Below are positions 8,375 through 17,686 of a stretch of 34,505 nucleotides of DNA, one piece after another. This DNA is from Planctomycetota bacterium. Lineage in GTDB: Bacteria > Planctomycetota > JAMOSO01. Location: NCBI GenBank assembly GCA_027063065.1, contig JAMOSO010000044.1, positions 1 to 34,505 of the forward strand. Direction: 5' to 3'. The position numbers were made by a program, and so were the translations under genes. Each line of letters begins with the position of its first letter. Position 1 is the first letter of the stretch. The notes under the pieces are model-generated. The model was not told the origin of the DNA and made no database searches. It saw nothing but the letters and a program-made list of their open reading frames with translations.

Positions 8375-9556
8375 ATGAATCAAATAATTAACGATTTAAT
8401 AGATAAAGGTGTAACAATTTATGCACCTGCATCTCAGTGGATAAATGTTAAAGCATCACAAATAGCACCAAACACTGTTCTTTATCCCGGTTCACGCATC
8501 ACAGGCAAAGATACCAGCATTGGACCTGGATGTATTATTGGCCAAGAAGCACCTGTAACTATTGACAATTGCCAACTAGGACACGGTGTACGACTAAAAG
8601 GTGGCTATTTTAATGGTGCTACCTTTTTAGATGGTGTATCTTTTGGATCTTCCGCCCATGTTCGCCCTGGCACACTACTTGAAGAACAAGCTAATGCTGC
8701 CCACTGTGTAGGACTAAAACAAACCATATTATTACCATTTGTAACACTTGGTTCACTTATAAATTTTTGCGATTGCTTAATGAGCGGTGGTACATCACGC
8801 AAAAATCACAGTGAAGTTGGCTCTTCTTATATTCATTTTAATTTTACACCACACCAAGACAAGGCTACCCCATCTTTATTTGGCTGTGTTAGTAAAGGAG
8901 TTTTTTTAAATCAAAAACCAATATTTTTAGGCGGACAAGGAGGCTGTGTTGGCCCCGTACAAGTTGAATATGGTAATATCATAGCAGCTGGAGCTATTTT
9001 AAGAAATGACATAAAGGATATAGACAAATTATTGATACCAAAAACATTATCCGAAGCAAAACTAAATTATCCAATAGGCGCATATAGCTGTATAAAGCGT
9101 ATAGTTAAACACAATTTAGAATATATTGGCAATATTTATGCCCTGTTAGCATGGTATCAACAAATAAGACAAGTTTGCCAATGGGATCAGTGGCAACAAG
9201 CTTGTATGCAAGGTGCTAATACACGCCTAAATGAAGTATTAACAGAACGCATTAACCGCTTAGAAAAACTTGCATTAGCAATGCCTAATTCTATTGCAAA
9301 ACATCGAGCAATGGGTAAAGATATAACTAGCAAGTCTATTGATTTTCAACAAAAATTTCATGATGCTTGGAGCGAATTTAAAAGTTTTTTTGCATCATAT
9401 ACACCGCCAAATGCACCATCAGAAATTTGCTCTAAAATGTATAATACAAAATATTTAAGCAATTTAAAAACCCTAGATAAAGATGATATAAACTCTGCCA
9501 AAACTTGGCTAGACACAATTGTGACAGATTGCAAAAACCTAGTGGAAAAGGTGTGA
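8375..9556 (+). CDS. Left-handed beta-helix (hexapeptide) transferase-like protein
   Basis: A 393-residue protein. Residues 25-230 contain repeating isoleucine/valine-rich hexapeptide turns (for example APNTVLYPGSRI, TSIGPGCIIG), the hallmark of the left-handed beta-helix in sugar acyltransferases. RPGTLLEEQANAAHCVGLK (about 97-115) resembles the GlmU acetyltransferase domain, and GGTSRKNHSEVGSSYIHF follows. There is no N-terminal nucleotidyltransferase domain, so it is not a bifunctional GlmU. The C-terminal part (about 240-393) is helical and unrecognised. AAAGG lies upstream of the ATG. Its stop overlaps the GTG of the helicase gene downstream. An N-acetyltransferase or sugar-nucleotide role is likely but the substrate is unknown. 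Confidence 0.7.
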   Translation: MNQIINDLIDKGVTIYAPASQWINVKASQIAPNTVLYPGSRITGKDTSIGPGCIIGQEAPVTIDNCQLGHGVRLKGGYFNGATFLDGVSFGSSAHVRPGTLLEEQANAAHCVGLKQTILLPFVTLGSLINFCDCLMSGGTSRKNHSEVGSSYIHFNFTPHQDKATPSLFGCVSKGVFLNQKPIFLGGQGGCVGPVQVEYGNIIAAGAILRNDIKDIDKLLIPKTLSEAKLNYPIGAYSCIKRIVKHNLEYIGNIYALLAWYQQIRQVCQWDQWQQACMQGANTRLNEVLTERINRLEKLALAMPNSIAKHRAMGKDITSKSIDFQQKFHDAWSEFKSFFASYTPPNAPSEICSKMYNTKYLSNLKTLDKDDINSAKTWLDTIVTDCKNLVEKV

Positions 9557-11970
9557 ATAAGTTACAAATAAATGTAAAAGACTTTTGTAAACCAATAATA
9601 AAAACAGGCAATTTAAATCAATATAAAAAAGATAAATTGCCAGTCGGACTACAAGAAAAAGCCAATGATTTATTAGCAAATATTCAAGACGAACAAAGTT
9701 TAATAACGGGGTATCGCAAAAATTTTTTTATATATAAAAAACTAATGCACGATGATTTAAATATCGAATTATCATCGATAACCTGTGGTATTTTTGTCAA
9801 TAATGATATTGTAACTTTAGAAAACATAATCCCTACATTTAATCTAAATGCACTGCACCAACAATTGTGTAACGATGAACTTAACCCTCACATACTAGAA
9901 ATTAAAACTACAGCATGGATGTATTATAGCCATAACAATATCAAACCTATATGCCAACTATTTTTGGTTTCTGTACAAAACCCCGACGAGCATATATGCC
10001 TAAACATAAATTATGACGATGTAAATCATAATATTTGGGTAAAAAAACGACAGCATATTTTTATTAAAAAAGAATTGTTAAAACAAAAAAAAGATAAAGG
10101 CAGGCAAAGCATAGGTAACGATTTGGGGTTTCCTTTTAGTAGACCACGGGAAGGTCAAATAGATCTTATGAACACGGTAGGTGATATTGTTGACAACAAC
10201 AAACAAGGTATATTACAAGCCCCTACCGGTTTAGGAAAAACAGCTGGCGTTTTAATACCAGCTTTAAAAAATGCACTGCTAAACTGGAAACAGGTAATGT
10301 ATTTAACACCAAAAAATTCTCAGCAATTACTGGTCTTGCAAACAATTGAAAAATTACGCCAAATAGGAAGCCCCATAACTGGACTAATTATTACCGCAAA
10401 GGAGCGTATCTGTCTAAAAGAAGAAGTTATTTGCAATCCAAAATACTGTGAATATGCCCAAAAATATTACGACAAACTACGCAAAGACAAAGTAATTGAA
10501 AAAGTAATTACAGAAGGACTTTTAACCCAAGAAATCTTTACCAAATACGGCAAAAAATATCAAGTTTGCCCATTTGAACTATCCCTAGACGCCACTGCAC
10601 ACTGCGATGTGATTATATGCGATTATAATTACGCAATATCCCCCAAAACAGCCCTCAAGCGATACTTTGACGAAGATGGCAAAGCCAATAAATTAAATCT
10701 GGTTATCGACGAAGCTCACAATCTGCATAACCGAGCTATGAATCATTACTCACCTGAATTAGATGAAGAAATATTAAAGCAATTTTTAAATAGCATAAAT
10801 ACAATTAACAAGCCTTTTAGCCTACAAGGCAGTCAAATAATCAAGCAAACCATACAGTTTATTTTAGATAAACGCCCCGATGAAACCATAAATTCGCCCA
10901 TATACAATCGTAATACAGACGACCACTATGGACATTCCATGTTGATAAAATTTGACTATGAGCAACTGTACGAAATAGAACAAAATCTAAACAAATTATT
11001 AAATCGTTACAGTGAAAGCCAAGAATATTTATCGCCCAACAATCCACTGGTACAGCTATGTGCCTATATAGGCGATTTTTGTGCTGTATCGCGTATGCGA
11101 GGTGATTATTTTTATCATACTTACAATGTCAACCCAAACGGTTATAAATTAGTTATTACCTGTGCTGATCCATCTAAATTTTTATGCGAAATTTGGGAGA
11201 TGTGCGCTTCTACTATTGTATTTTCGGCAACAATAAAGCCATTTAAGTTTTATACAAATATTTTAGGATTAGAACCAAGTTCTACCCAATCCGCTGAATT
11301 TTTGTCGCCATTTCCACAAAAAAATCGCAAATTACTTATAATACCCCAAGTTTCAACATTATATAACGAAAGAGTTCATTATTACGATAAAATAACCGAC
11401 GCTATAGAACGCATTTTACCTAGAAAATTAGGCAACTATTTTTTGTTTTTTTCATCATTTATATTTTTAGATGAAATTTACCAACGATTAAAACTTCCCG
11501 AGTTTAAATTGCTGGTTCAAAAACCAGCAATGCCAAGGGATGAAGCCCAACAATTATTACAAGAAATGGCAAACACCACCACCCCAACTGTAACACTAGC
11601 CGTGCAAGGAGGCATTTTTGCCGAAGGCATAGATTTACCTGGCAATGCTGTAATTGGCGCCATAATTATAGGCCCTGGACTGCCCGCTTTTACCTTAGAA
11701 CGAAATTGCATTAAAGAATATTTTGAACAACGCCACGGCGATGGTTTTAACTATGCCTATACATATCCTGCAATGGCAAAAACTATACAAGCTGCTGGGC
11801 GAGTAATCAGAACCGAAAACGATAAAGGTTTAATTGTTTTACTAGGTAAACGTTTTTATAGTAAAAAATACGCCCAATGTATGCCAAATGACTGGTTTAG
11901 ATTATCCACAGACGAACTTACCAGTCAAAGTTTATTAAGTGATATCGATAAATTTTGGAAAACTAAATAA
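9553..11970 (+). CDS. DinG/XPD-type ATP-dependent DNA helicase
   Basis: A superfamily 2 helicase of the Rad3/XPD/DinG group (805 residues from the GTG at 9553, which overlaps the upstream TGA as GTGA; a TTG at 9505 is a longer alternative). Walker A is APTGLGKT (223-230), the DEAH box is 386-389, FSATIKPF follows, and motif VI is QAAGRVIR (746-753). Four cysteines between Walker A and DEAH (C287, C294, C299, C339) match the position of the iron-sulfur cluster of this group. The N-terminal 190 residues contain EIKTT at 116-120, which recalls the PD-(D/E)XK nuclease-like head found on some bacterial homologues, but the preceding acidic residue is not clear. It would unwind damaged or structured DNA. 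A terminator follows the stop. Confidence 0.88.
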   Translation: MNKLQINVKDFCKPIIKTGNLNQYKKDKLPVGLQEKANDLLANIQDEQSLITGYRKNFFIYKKLMHDDLNIELSSITCGIFVNNDIVTLENIIPTFNLNALHQQLCNDELNPHILEIKTTAWMYYSHNNIKPICQLFLVSVQNPDEHICLNINYDDVNHNIWVKKRQHIFIKKELLKQKKDKGRQSIGNDLGFPFSRPREGQIDLMNTVGDIVDNNKQGILQAPTGLGKTAGVLIPALKNALLNWKQVMYLTPKNSQQLLVLQTIEKLRQIGSPITGLIITAKERICLKEEVICNPKYCEYAQKYYDKLRKDKVIEKVITEGLLTQEIFTKYGKKYQVCPFELSLDATAHCDVIICDYNYAISPKTALKRYFDEDGKANKLNLVIDEAHNLHNRAMNHYSPELDEEILKQFLNSINTINKPFSLQGSQIIKQTIQFILDKRPDETINSPIYNRNTDDHYGHSMLIKFDYEQLYEIEQNLNKLLNRYSESQEYLSPNNPLVQLCAYIGDFCAVSRMRGDYFYHTYNVNPNGYKLVITCADPSKFLCEIWEMCASTIVFSATIKPFKFYTNILGLEPSSTQSAEFLSPFPQKNRKLLIIPQVSTLYNERVHYYDKITDAIERILPRKLGNYFLFFSSFIFLDEIYQRLKLPEFKLLVQKPAMPRDEAQQLLQEMANTTTPTVTLAVQGGIFAEGIDLPGNAVIGAIIIGPGLPAFTLERNCIKEYFEQRHGDGFNYAYTYPAMAKTIQAAGRVIRTENDKGLIVLLGKRFYSKKYAQCMPNDWFRLSTDELTSQSLLSDIDKFWKTK

Positions 11971-11971
11971 A

Positions 11972-11996
11972 AAAGGCTCGGTAAAACCGAGCCTTT
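11972..11996. terminator. Bidirectional Rho-independent terminator
   Basis: A perfect 11-base stem (11972-11982 with 11986-11996, loop AAA) has the GC-rich core GGCTCGGT. It is flanked by an A-run on the left and TTTAAAT on the right. It lies right after the helicase stop on the plus strand and 26 bases beyond the ferredoxin stop on the minus strand. The minus direction has the better T-tract (TTTTTTATTT). Confidence 0.9.
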
Positions 11997-12021
11997 AAAT
12001 TACATATTTTGTGTTTGACTA

Positions 12022-12255
12022 TTATTCGCCGTCGTTTCCGATAGCTTCTACTGGACAAGCTTCCATAGCAGCTTCACACTGTTCGATTTCTTCATCTGTT
12101 GAAGGTTGAGCTTTTACAAAAGCAAAGCCATTATCATCGTCCATTTCAAAGAAATCTGGAGCTTCACCAATGCAAGCATCACATGCAATACATTCTTCGT
12201 CAACATAATATTTACCATCAACACTACCAGCTACTTTATTTGCAGAATCGGCCAT
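12022..12255 (-). CDS. Small single-cluster ferredoxin
   Basis: A 77-residue acidic ferredoxin. Cysteines C22, C25 and C28 (CIACDAC) and C67 before proline (ACPVEAI) form one [4Fe-4S] site. C60 is an extra cysteine in the place where some ferredoxins keep a second cluster or a disulfide. The charge and size fit a low-potential electron carrier in the cytoplasm. It is monocistronic: AAGGAG stands five bases before the ATG and a strong terminator follows. The partner redox enzyme is not encoded nearby. Confidence 0.93.
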   Translation of the reverse strand: MADSANKVAGSVDGKYYVDEECIACDACIGEAPDFFEMDDDNGFAFVKAQPSTDEEIEQCEAAMEACPVEAIGNDGE

Positions 12256-12390
12256 TTTTTCTCCTTATGTTATTAAAAAAACCGTTTAAATTCACGTTCG
12301 TGAGTATCGTTTTTTTTATGCTCTAGGTAAAGAAAAAATGTAAAAAATTTTAAGTTTTTTGTACATAAAATTAGTCTAGCCTAATTTCAG

Positions 12391-12419
12391 TTTAAGCTGT
12401 ATATTTTATGTTTTATAAT
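12391..12419 (+). promoter_or_regulatory. Candidate promoter of pepN
   Basis: A perfect TATAAT (12414-12419) is preceded, with a 17-base spacer, by the weak -35 element TTTAAG (12391-12396). The start codon of pepN follows 19 bases after the -10 box. The 183-base gap to the ferredoxin gene holds nothing else I can name. Confidence 0.4.
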
Positions 12420-12438
12420 CTTCTGACAGAAAGTTAAT

Positions 12439-15039
12439 ATGAACTCTACAAAAACCATATACTTAAAAGACTATACTCCTCCAAATTATTTAATAACCCA
12501 TACTGATTTAGAATTTAAATTAGACGCAGACAGCACCATTGTAAAAGCACAATTAAGCATAAAACCAAATAAGATTACCGATAACAATAATATACTGATT
12601 TTAAACGGCGAAAACCTCAAATTAAAATCCATACAAATAAATAACAAGGATTTAAACAGCAACTCTTACACAATAACCGATACAGAACTACATATAAACG
12701 CACCGATGGAAAAATTTACTCTAACTACCATCGTAGAAATTAGCCCATTAAAAAATACTGCTTTAGAAGGTCTGTATAAATCTGGCGACATACTTTGCAC
12801 CCAATGCGAGGCCAACGGTTTTAGACGTATTACATACTATATGGACAGGCCAGACGTAATGAGTTGTTTTACCACAACCATATATGCCGACAAAACACTT
12901 TACCCAATTTTACTTTCCAATGGAAACCCAATTGAACGTGGTCAAGATGACACAAAACACTGGGTGTGCTGGCAAGATCCAAACCCAAAACCATGCTATT
13001 TATTTGCTTTAGTAGCTGGTAATTTGGATGTCATCAAAGACATATTTATCACTAAAAGTAACCGCCCTATCAATTTAGAAATATATTGCGACCCTGGCAA
13101 TAAAAACAAATGTCAACACGCCATGACATCACTCAAAAAATCAATGCAATGGGATGAAAAGCGTTTTGGAAGAGAATACGACTTAGATATTTATATGATT
13201 GTAGCTGTGGATTCTTTTAATATGGGTGCCATGGAAAACAAGGGTTTAAATATTTTTAATTCTTGCTACGTCTTAGCCGACCAAGAAAGTGCCACAGACA
13301 ATAATTTTTTGGGCATAGAAGCAGTAATAGCCCATGAGTATTTCCATAACTGGACAGGCAATCGCATAACTTGTCGAGATTGGTTTCAATTAACCTTAAA
13401 GGAAGGTTTGACAGTATTTCGAGATCAGTGTTTTTCTGCCGATATGAATTCTGAAATTTTACAACGCATAGACGATGTAAGCACCTTGCGTAATAGGCAA
13501 TTTCCAGAAGACGCCGGCCCCACTGCCCATCCAATCAAACCAAAAAGTTATATTAAAATGGATAATTTTTATACAGCCACTGTATATGAAAAAGGTGCCG
13601 AAGTTATCCGTATGTATTACACTATTTTGGGCAAAGATAAATTTTACCAAGCAATGGATTATTATTTTAACAAATTTGATGGACAGGCAATTACTACAGA
13701 AGATTTTTTTGAAGCTATGCAAAGTGCTACAGACATTGATTTAACACAATTTTTACGCTGGTACGACTTGGCTGGAACACCTCTTTTAGAAATTAGTGAC
13801 TGCTATAACGCAAAAGAAAACAGCTTACATATCAATATAAAACAATCAATCCCAAAGCTTAAATATCAAGATTTTAAACCGCTTTTGATACCATTGAGTA
13901 TTGGATTGTTAGATGCCAACGGAAACGACATTAAAATACAATGCCCAAAACAACCCCTGATAGACAAAGGTCTATTATTGATATGCGAAGAAGAACAAAC
14001 CTTTATTTTTAACAATATAACTGCAAAACCTATACTTTCATTAAATAGAAATTTCTCAGCGCCAGTAAATATAAGCTATAATTATAGCAATGCTGAATAT
14101 GTGTTTTTAGCCAAACATGACAATGATGATTTTAATCGTTTTGAAGCAATACAAAGTTTATCCAAAAATATTTTATTAAAAGCATGTCAAAACAATGCCC
14201 AAATTCAAGATTACCAAGCCTATACAGAATTAATTGGCGAGGTTTTAAAACAAGCTTTAATCAAACCTGCCTTTACAGCAAAGATGTTGCAATTACCATC
14301 TGTTGACATTTTGCTTGCACAACAAAAAATATTAAACTTTAAAGACACCTTCCAAGCACGCAAAAATTTGACAACGGCAGTATTTAATATCCACGGTCAT
14401 GACATTGCCAAAATTTATATGAAATTAAATCCCGCTAACGATTTAAGCCCCAAAAGTATTAAAGAAAGAGAGCTAAAAAATACTCTACTGTATATTTTAG
14501 CCTCTGATAATTCATATTTTGACTTGGTTAAAAAGCAATTTGACAACGCTTTAAATATGACAGAAACAATAGGTGCTTTACAGGCATTAATAAAATTAAA
14601 CCGAGCCGATGAGGCATTAAAAAGTTTTTATAAAAAATGGAATAAAGACAATTTGGTAATTCAAAAATGGTTAGCTTTGCAAGCGTCTTCACACACCATT
14701 GGCGACATACCAAAAATACAAACATTATTACAAGATGATATCTATGACAAAACAATACCCAATTTTGTACGTTCGGTTATAGGTGCTTTTAGCAATAATC
14801 ATTTACAATTTAATAAAGAAGACGGCAGTGGCTATGTTTTTTTTACTGCCCAATTAATCCAAATAGATGCTATCAACCCACAAATTGCCGCCAGGCTAGC
14901 GGGGGCATATCGCAATTTTAACAAATTACCTAAAAATCTAAAATTACTCATGTTAAAATCTTTAAATACAATTGTTGCCGATAAAAATATAAGTGACAAT
15001 ACCCGTGAAATCATAGAAATGACATTAAAAAATGATTAA
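12439..15039 (+). CDS. pepN: Aminopeptidase N, M1 family zinc metallopeptidase
   Basis: An 866-residue M1 aminopeptidase that removes N-terminal residues from peptides in the cytoplasm. The exopeptidase motif GAMEN is at 263-267. The zinc site is H299-E300-x-x-H303 with the third ligand E322 (LKEGL), each two residues later than in E. coli PepN. The C-terminal half matches the long helical domain of the enterobacterial PepN type (870 residues), not the shorter Lon/ERAP-like forms. There is no signal peptide. It overlaps the adenosyltransferase gene by eight bases, so the two are likely co-transcribed. Confidence 0.96.
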   Translation: MNSTKTIYLKDYTPPNYLITHTDLEFKLDADSTIVKAQLSIKPNKITDNNNILILNGENLKLKSIQINNKDLNSNSYTITDTELHINAPMEKFTLTTIVEISPLKNTALEGLYKSGDILCTQCEANGFRRITYYMDRPDVMSCFTTTIYADKTLYPILLSNGNPIERGQDDTKHWVCWQDPNPKPCYLFALVAGNLDVIKDIFITKSNRPINLEIYCDPGNKNKCQHAMTSLKKSMQWDEKRFGREYDLDIYMIVAVDSFNMGAMENKGLNIFNSCYVLADQESATDNNFLGIEAVIAHEYFHNWTGNRITCRDWFQLTLKEGLTVFRDQCFSADMNSEILQRIDDVSTLRNRQFPEDAGPTAHPIKPKSYIKMDNFYTATVYEKGAEVIRMYYTILGKDKFYQAMDYYFNKFDGQAITTEDFFEAMQSATDIDLTQFLRWYDLAGTPLLEISDCYNAKENSLHINIKQSIPKLKYQDFKPLLIPLSIGLLDANGNDIKIQCPKQPLIDKGLLLICEEEQTFIFNNITAKPILSLNRNFSAPVNISYNYSNAEYVFLAKHDNDDFNRFEAIQSLSKNILLKACQNNAQIQDYQAYTELIGEVLKQALIKPAFTAKMLQLPSVDILLAQQKILNFKDTFQARKNLTTAVFNIHGHDIAKIYMKLNPANDLSPKSIKERELKNTLLYILASDNSYFDLVKKQFDNALNMTETIGALQALIKLNRADEALKSFYKKWNKDNLVIQKWLALQASSHTIGDIPKIQTLLQDDIYDKTIPNFVRSVIGAFSNNHLQFNKEDGSGYVFFTAQLIQIDAINPQIAARLAGAYRNFNKLPKNLKLLMLKSLNTIVADKNISDNTREIIEMTLKND

Positions 15040-15634
15040 CGAGCAAAACAAACACAAATCTAAAATGCAAAAATATAAAAAAGCTGTGGATAAAGGTATC
15101 TCAAAAGCCTCAAAAAACAAAAACCTTGTCATTGTCTTAACTGGCAATGGCAAGGGCAAATCTACATCGGCATTTGGTATGGTCATGAGAAGCTTAGGCT
15201 ACGGTCATAAAGTTGGTATAATTCAATTTATTAAAGGACAACAAAAAACCGGCGAAGAGATTTACATCTCCAAATATCATCCAGAAGTATTTTTATATCA
15301 AATGAACACTGGATTTACTTGGAACTCACAAGATAAAGACAACGATATTAAGGCCGCAGAAAATACCTGGCAAAAGGCCAAAGATCTTTTGCAAAATCCT
15401 AAAATAGACTTAGTTGTTTTAGACGAAATAACCTATATGTTAAATTATAAATATTTAGATACACAAGATGTTATACACGCTATACAAAATCGCCCCGCTA
15501 ATCAAAGTGTGATTTTGACGGGGCGTATGGCTTGCCAAGAGTTAACCAATATTGCCGATACAGTATCGATAATTCAAGACGAAAAACATGCGTTTAAATC
15601 CGGCATCAAAGCCAGAAAAGGTATTGATTTGTAA
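15032..15634 (+). CDS. cobO: Cob(I)alamin adenosyltransferase, CobA/CobO/BtuR type
   Basis: A 200-residue P-loop protein that transfers the adenosyl group of ATP to cob(I)alamin, making coenzyme B12. The characteristic loop TGNGKGKST is at 37-45, followed by AFGMVMRSLGYGHKVGIIQFIKG, the GFTW segment and VVLDEITYML. About 30 lysine-rich residues precede the P-loop, somewhat like BtuR. There is no Shine-Dalgarno; the start lies within the end of pepN and translation is probably coupled. No other cobalamin gene and no B12 riboswitch is present, so it may serve corrinoid salvage. Confidence 0.92.
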   Translation: MINEQNKHKSKMQKYKKAVDKGISKASKNKNLVIVLTGNGKGKSTSAFGMVMRSLGYGHKVGIIQFIKGQQKTGEEIYISKYHPEVFLYQMNTGFTWNSQDKDNDIKAAENTWQKAKDLLQNPKIDLVVLDEITYMLNYKYLDTQDVIHAIQNRPANQSVILTGRMACQELTNIADTVSIIQDEKHAFKSGIKARKGIDL

Positions 15635-15638
15635 AATT

Positions 15639-16448
15639 TTAAACAAATTTAAAATCTATGTCATACCCAGCATGTGATCTTATATTTATAACTTGATTAT
15701 CAAATATTAAATATTGACCTTTAATAGCTGTTAAAACTCCTGAAATCTCTGAGGTTTTATCTAACCTTGTAGATTTAACTTTTTTTGGCCAATCCAAATG
15801 AGGATAATCCAAAGTAATTGTCTTTGGGGTATCCAACAAACATTGCTTTTGTTCTGGATTTAAAATTTCTTTGACACTTTCTAAAACTTCTTCAAATGGC
15901 TGGTTAGTGATCTCGTTTTTTAACATTTTGTGCCAACTTGTTCTATCGGTGATACCAGCATCTGATATGGATTTTTCGGCCTTGCCAACTTCAAAACGAT
16001 TGGGAAATTTACCAATAACCATAGCTTCTGAGGCACCTTGATCTGCCCACCTGACAAGTTGATTATTAAAACGAGTTATGCCTATTTTTATACTTCCCGA
16101 ACGTGCAAGATACAAACACTGCTCCATAAAACAATTTTGTTTTGCCCATTTTGGCTCTCGACAAGTACCTTCTGCAAAATGACAAGTTTCCGGTTTCATA
16201 ATACACATATCATTACAAGCCAATTTGTTAAAACAAATCCAACACGCCCCTTGACCAAAACTTTTTTTAGTTTTTTTACCACAATGTACACAACTAATTG
16301 AACCATTAAATTTTATAGATACTTCTTTACCGACAATATCATTAAGTGGCAATACAGCTTTACCATCTATAACCAAATTATAATCTACCATACCACCAGA
16401 TAAATTACATTTAGTTTGCATTTTGTTTAAGCTTCCTGAGATTTGCAT
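15639..16448 (-). CDS. DUF2797 family protein
   Basis: A 269-residue protein of the uncharacterised DUF2797 family. It is cysteine-rich in its first 110 residues: C53-x2-C56 and C69-x2-C72 form a probable zinc ribbon, and further cysteines at 76, 82, 89, 96, 106 and 111 suggest a second metal site. YLARSGSIKIGITR (113-126) recalls the GIY-YIG-like segment of the family. The start follows the ttcA stop by one base, so it is the last gene of an operon with a tRNA thiolase. A role in RNA or tRNA modification is plausible from this context only. Confidence 0.82.
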   Translation of the reverse strand: MQISGSLNKMQTKCNLSGGMVDYNLVIDGKAVLPLNDIVGKEVSIKFNGSISCVHCGKKTKKSFGQGACWICFNKLACNDMCIMKPETCHFAEGTCREPKWAKQNCFMEQCLYLARSGSIKIGITRFNNQLVRWADQGASEAMVIGKFPNRFEVGKAEKSISDAGITDRTSWHKMLKNEITNQPFEEVLESVKEILNPEQKQCLLDTPKTITLDYPHLDWPKKVKSTRLDKTSEISGVLTAIKGQYLIFDNQVINIRSHAGYDIDFKFV

Positions 16449-16449
16449 A

Positions 16450-17208
16450 TTAGTCTTCTTTCAATTTTAAATAATTTTTATCCAATAAATGATTGGCTTT
16501 AATATTTTTACACGCACCCAAAATAGAAGCTCCTATATTGGGATGTTTAGTTTCTAAATCTAATAATAAATTGCGTATTTTCTGACGTTTAAAACTATCT
16601 CTATAGCCACAATCACCGCAGTCAATAATTGGAAAATCAATAAACTTTGCATAATCTACAATTAGTTTTTGTGGAGCCAAACAAAAAGGTCTAATTACAG
16701 TATTAATATTATCCTTAGCCTTTAAAACCGCTGGCATTGTAGCTAATGACCCTTCAAAAAATATATTCAATAATAAAGTCTCGTTGATATCATCGCGGTG
16801 ATGCCCAAGTGCAATTTTATTAAAACCGTTTTTTTTAGCATAGGTATATAAAATTCCCCTGCGTAATCTGGCACATAAACTACAACTGGTTTTATTGAAA
16901 GATTTATCTGCAACTATACTATATGTATCCTCATAAATAACCTCTATTTTGATTTGCCTTTTAGCAAACCACTTTATTAATTCATCTGGATTAAACCCCG
17001 GTTGATTTTGATGCAACATTACAGGATAAATTTGAAAATCAACTGGCGAACGTTTTAAGATATCATTAAGAATTAAAATCAAAGCTGTGGAATCTAATCC
17101 ACCACTACAGGCAACTAAGACTTTATCGCCATTTCCTATCATAGAATATTCAGAAATGGCAGTACCTGTCAAACGTCTTAATTTTTCAGAAAACTTATTA
17201 CCTGACAC
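16450..17208 (-). CDS. ttcA: tRNA cytidine(32) 2-sulfurtransferase TtcA
   Basis: A 252-residue ATP pyrophosphatase that thiolates cytidine 32 of tRNA. The PP-loop SGGLDS is at 35-40. Cysteines C109 and C112 (SCSLCARLRRG) and C197 (DCGDCGYRD) occupy the positions that hold the iron-sulfur cluster in E. coli TtcA. GHHRDD (135-140) is the usual second nucleotide-binding segment. The start is GTG at 17208, one base after the lipoprotein stop. The protein is about 60 residues shorter than the E. coli enzyme, mostly at the ends, and no key residue is lost. Confidence 0.93.
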   Translation of the reverse strand: MSGNKFSEKLRRLTGTAISEYSMIGNGDKVLVACSGGLDSTALILILNDILKRSPVDFQIYPVMLHQNQPGFNPDELIKWFAKRQIKIEVIYEDTYSIVADKSFNKTSCSLCARLRRGILYTYAKKNGFNKIALGHHRDDINETLLLNIFFEGSLATMPAVLKAKDNINTVIRPFCLAPQKLIVDYAKFIDFPIIDCGDCGYRDSFKRQKIRNLLLDLETKHPNIGASILGACKNIKANHLLDKNYLKLKED

Positions 17209-17209
17209 T

Positions 17210-17584
17210 TTATAAAAATTCTTGTCGTAATAAATACCAACCTCGATCTTTTTTATTTTGCAATACCAATCTCAAAACTCGTGCTTCAAACACAGCAATA
17301 CGCTTGCCAAATTCATCGCGAACTTGTTGCGCAAAATCAAAGGTCAATATATCGTGTTTGGTGTTCCAACTTTTATTAATTAATTCTAAATCAACTTCTA
17401 CTACAGGATTTTTATAACGTCTTGAGTTATTATATTCTTGAAGCAATTGCTGTTCCTGCTCTTTTAAAATAATTTTAACACTATCATCTTGCAAAATTGG
17501 ATCGACACCGTAACTACTTAAATCTAAGCAAGCACTGGCAAATAGAGCTAGTACACAAATAATTAAAAAATTTAATTTAGACAT
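17210..17584 (-). CDS. Small predicted lipoprotein
   Basis: A 124-residue protein starting MSKLNFLIICVLALFASAC: a charged start, a hydrophobic stretch and a lipobox with the cysteine at 19. It should be lipid-anchored outside the inner membrane. The mature part is charged and contains VEVDLELINKSWNTKHDILTF, which I cannot assign to a family. A longer frame exists from a TTG at 17620, but that would spoil the signal peptide. It heads the ttcA-DUF2797 operon. It has no ribosome site, and its promoter lies only eight bases upstream. Function unknown. Confidence 0.72.
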   Translation of the reverse strand: MSKLNFLIICVLALFASACLDLSSYGVDPILQDDSVKIILKEQEQQLLQEYNNSRRYKNPVVEVDLELINKSWNTKHDILTFDFAQQVRDEFGKRIAVFEARVLRLVLQNKKDRGWYLLRQEFL

Positions 17585-17592
17585 AATTTCAA

Positions 17593-17620
17593 ATAATAAG
17601 GATAGACCATAAAGATGCAA
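17593..17620 (-). promoter_or_regulatory. Candidate promoter of the lipoprotein-ttcA operon
   Basis: On the minus strand, TTGCAT (17620-17615), a 16-base spacer and TATTAT (17598-17593). The ATG at 17584 begins after only eight more bases, implying a leaderless transcript if the promoter is used. Confidence 0.4.
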
Positions 17621-17647
17621 TAAAATACATGAGAATCATATCGTTTA

Positions 17648-17656
17648 TGCTATAAT
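17648..17656 (+). promoter_or_regulatory. Extended -10 promoter of gpmI
   Basis: TGCTATAAT is an extended -10 element (TGnTATAAT). No good -35 box is present, which such promoters do not need. The gpmI ATG follows 30 bases later with AAAGGA in between. Confidence 0.6.
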
Positions 17657-17686
17657 GTAATATTTAAATCATTTTAAAGGATTAAT

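Noticed and set aside
10859-11047. Small minus-strand frame within the helicase gene
   Set aside because: It is fully antisense to conserved coding sequence, with no start signals.
12256-12438. Small inverted repeat TCACG/CGTGA near 12292 as an operator
   Set aside because: Five-base arms are too short to separate from chance.
14990-15060. Cobalamin riboswitch before the adenosyltransferase
   Set aside because: The gene overlaps pepN and there is no untranslated leader to hold one.
15632-15660. Terminator between the convergent adenosyltransferase and DUF2797 genes
   Set aside because: Only AT-rich partial symmetry is present, with no stable stem.
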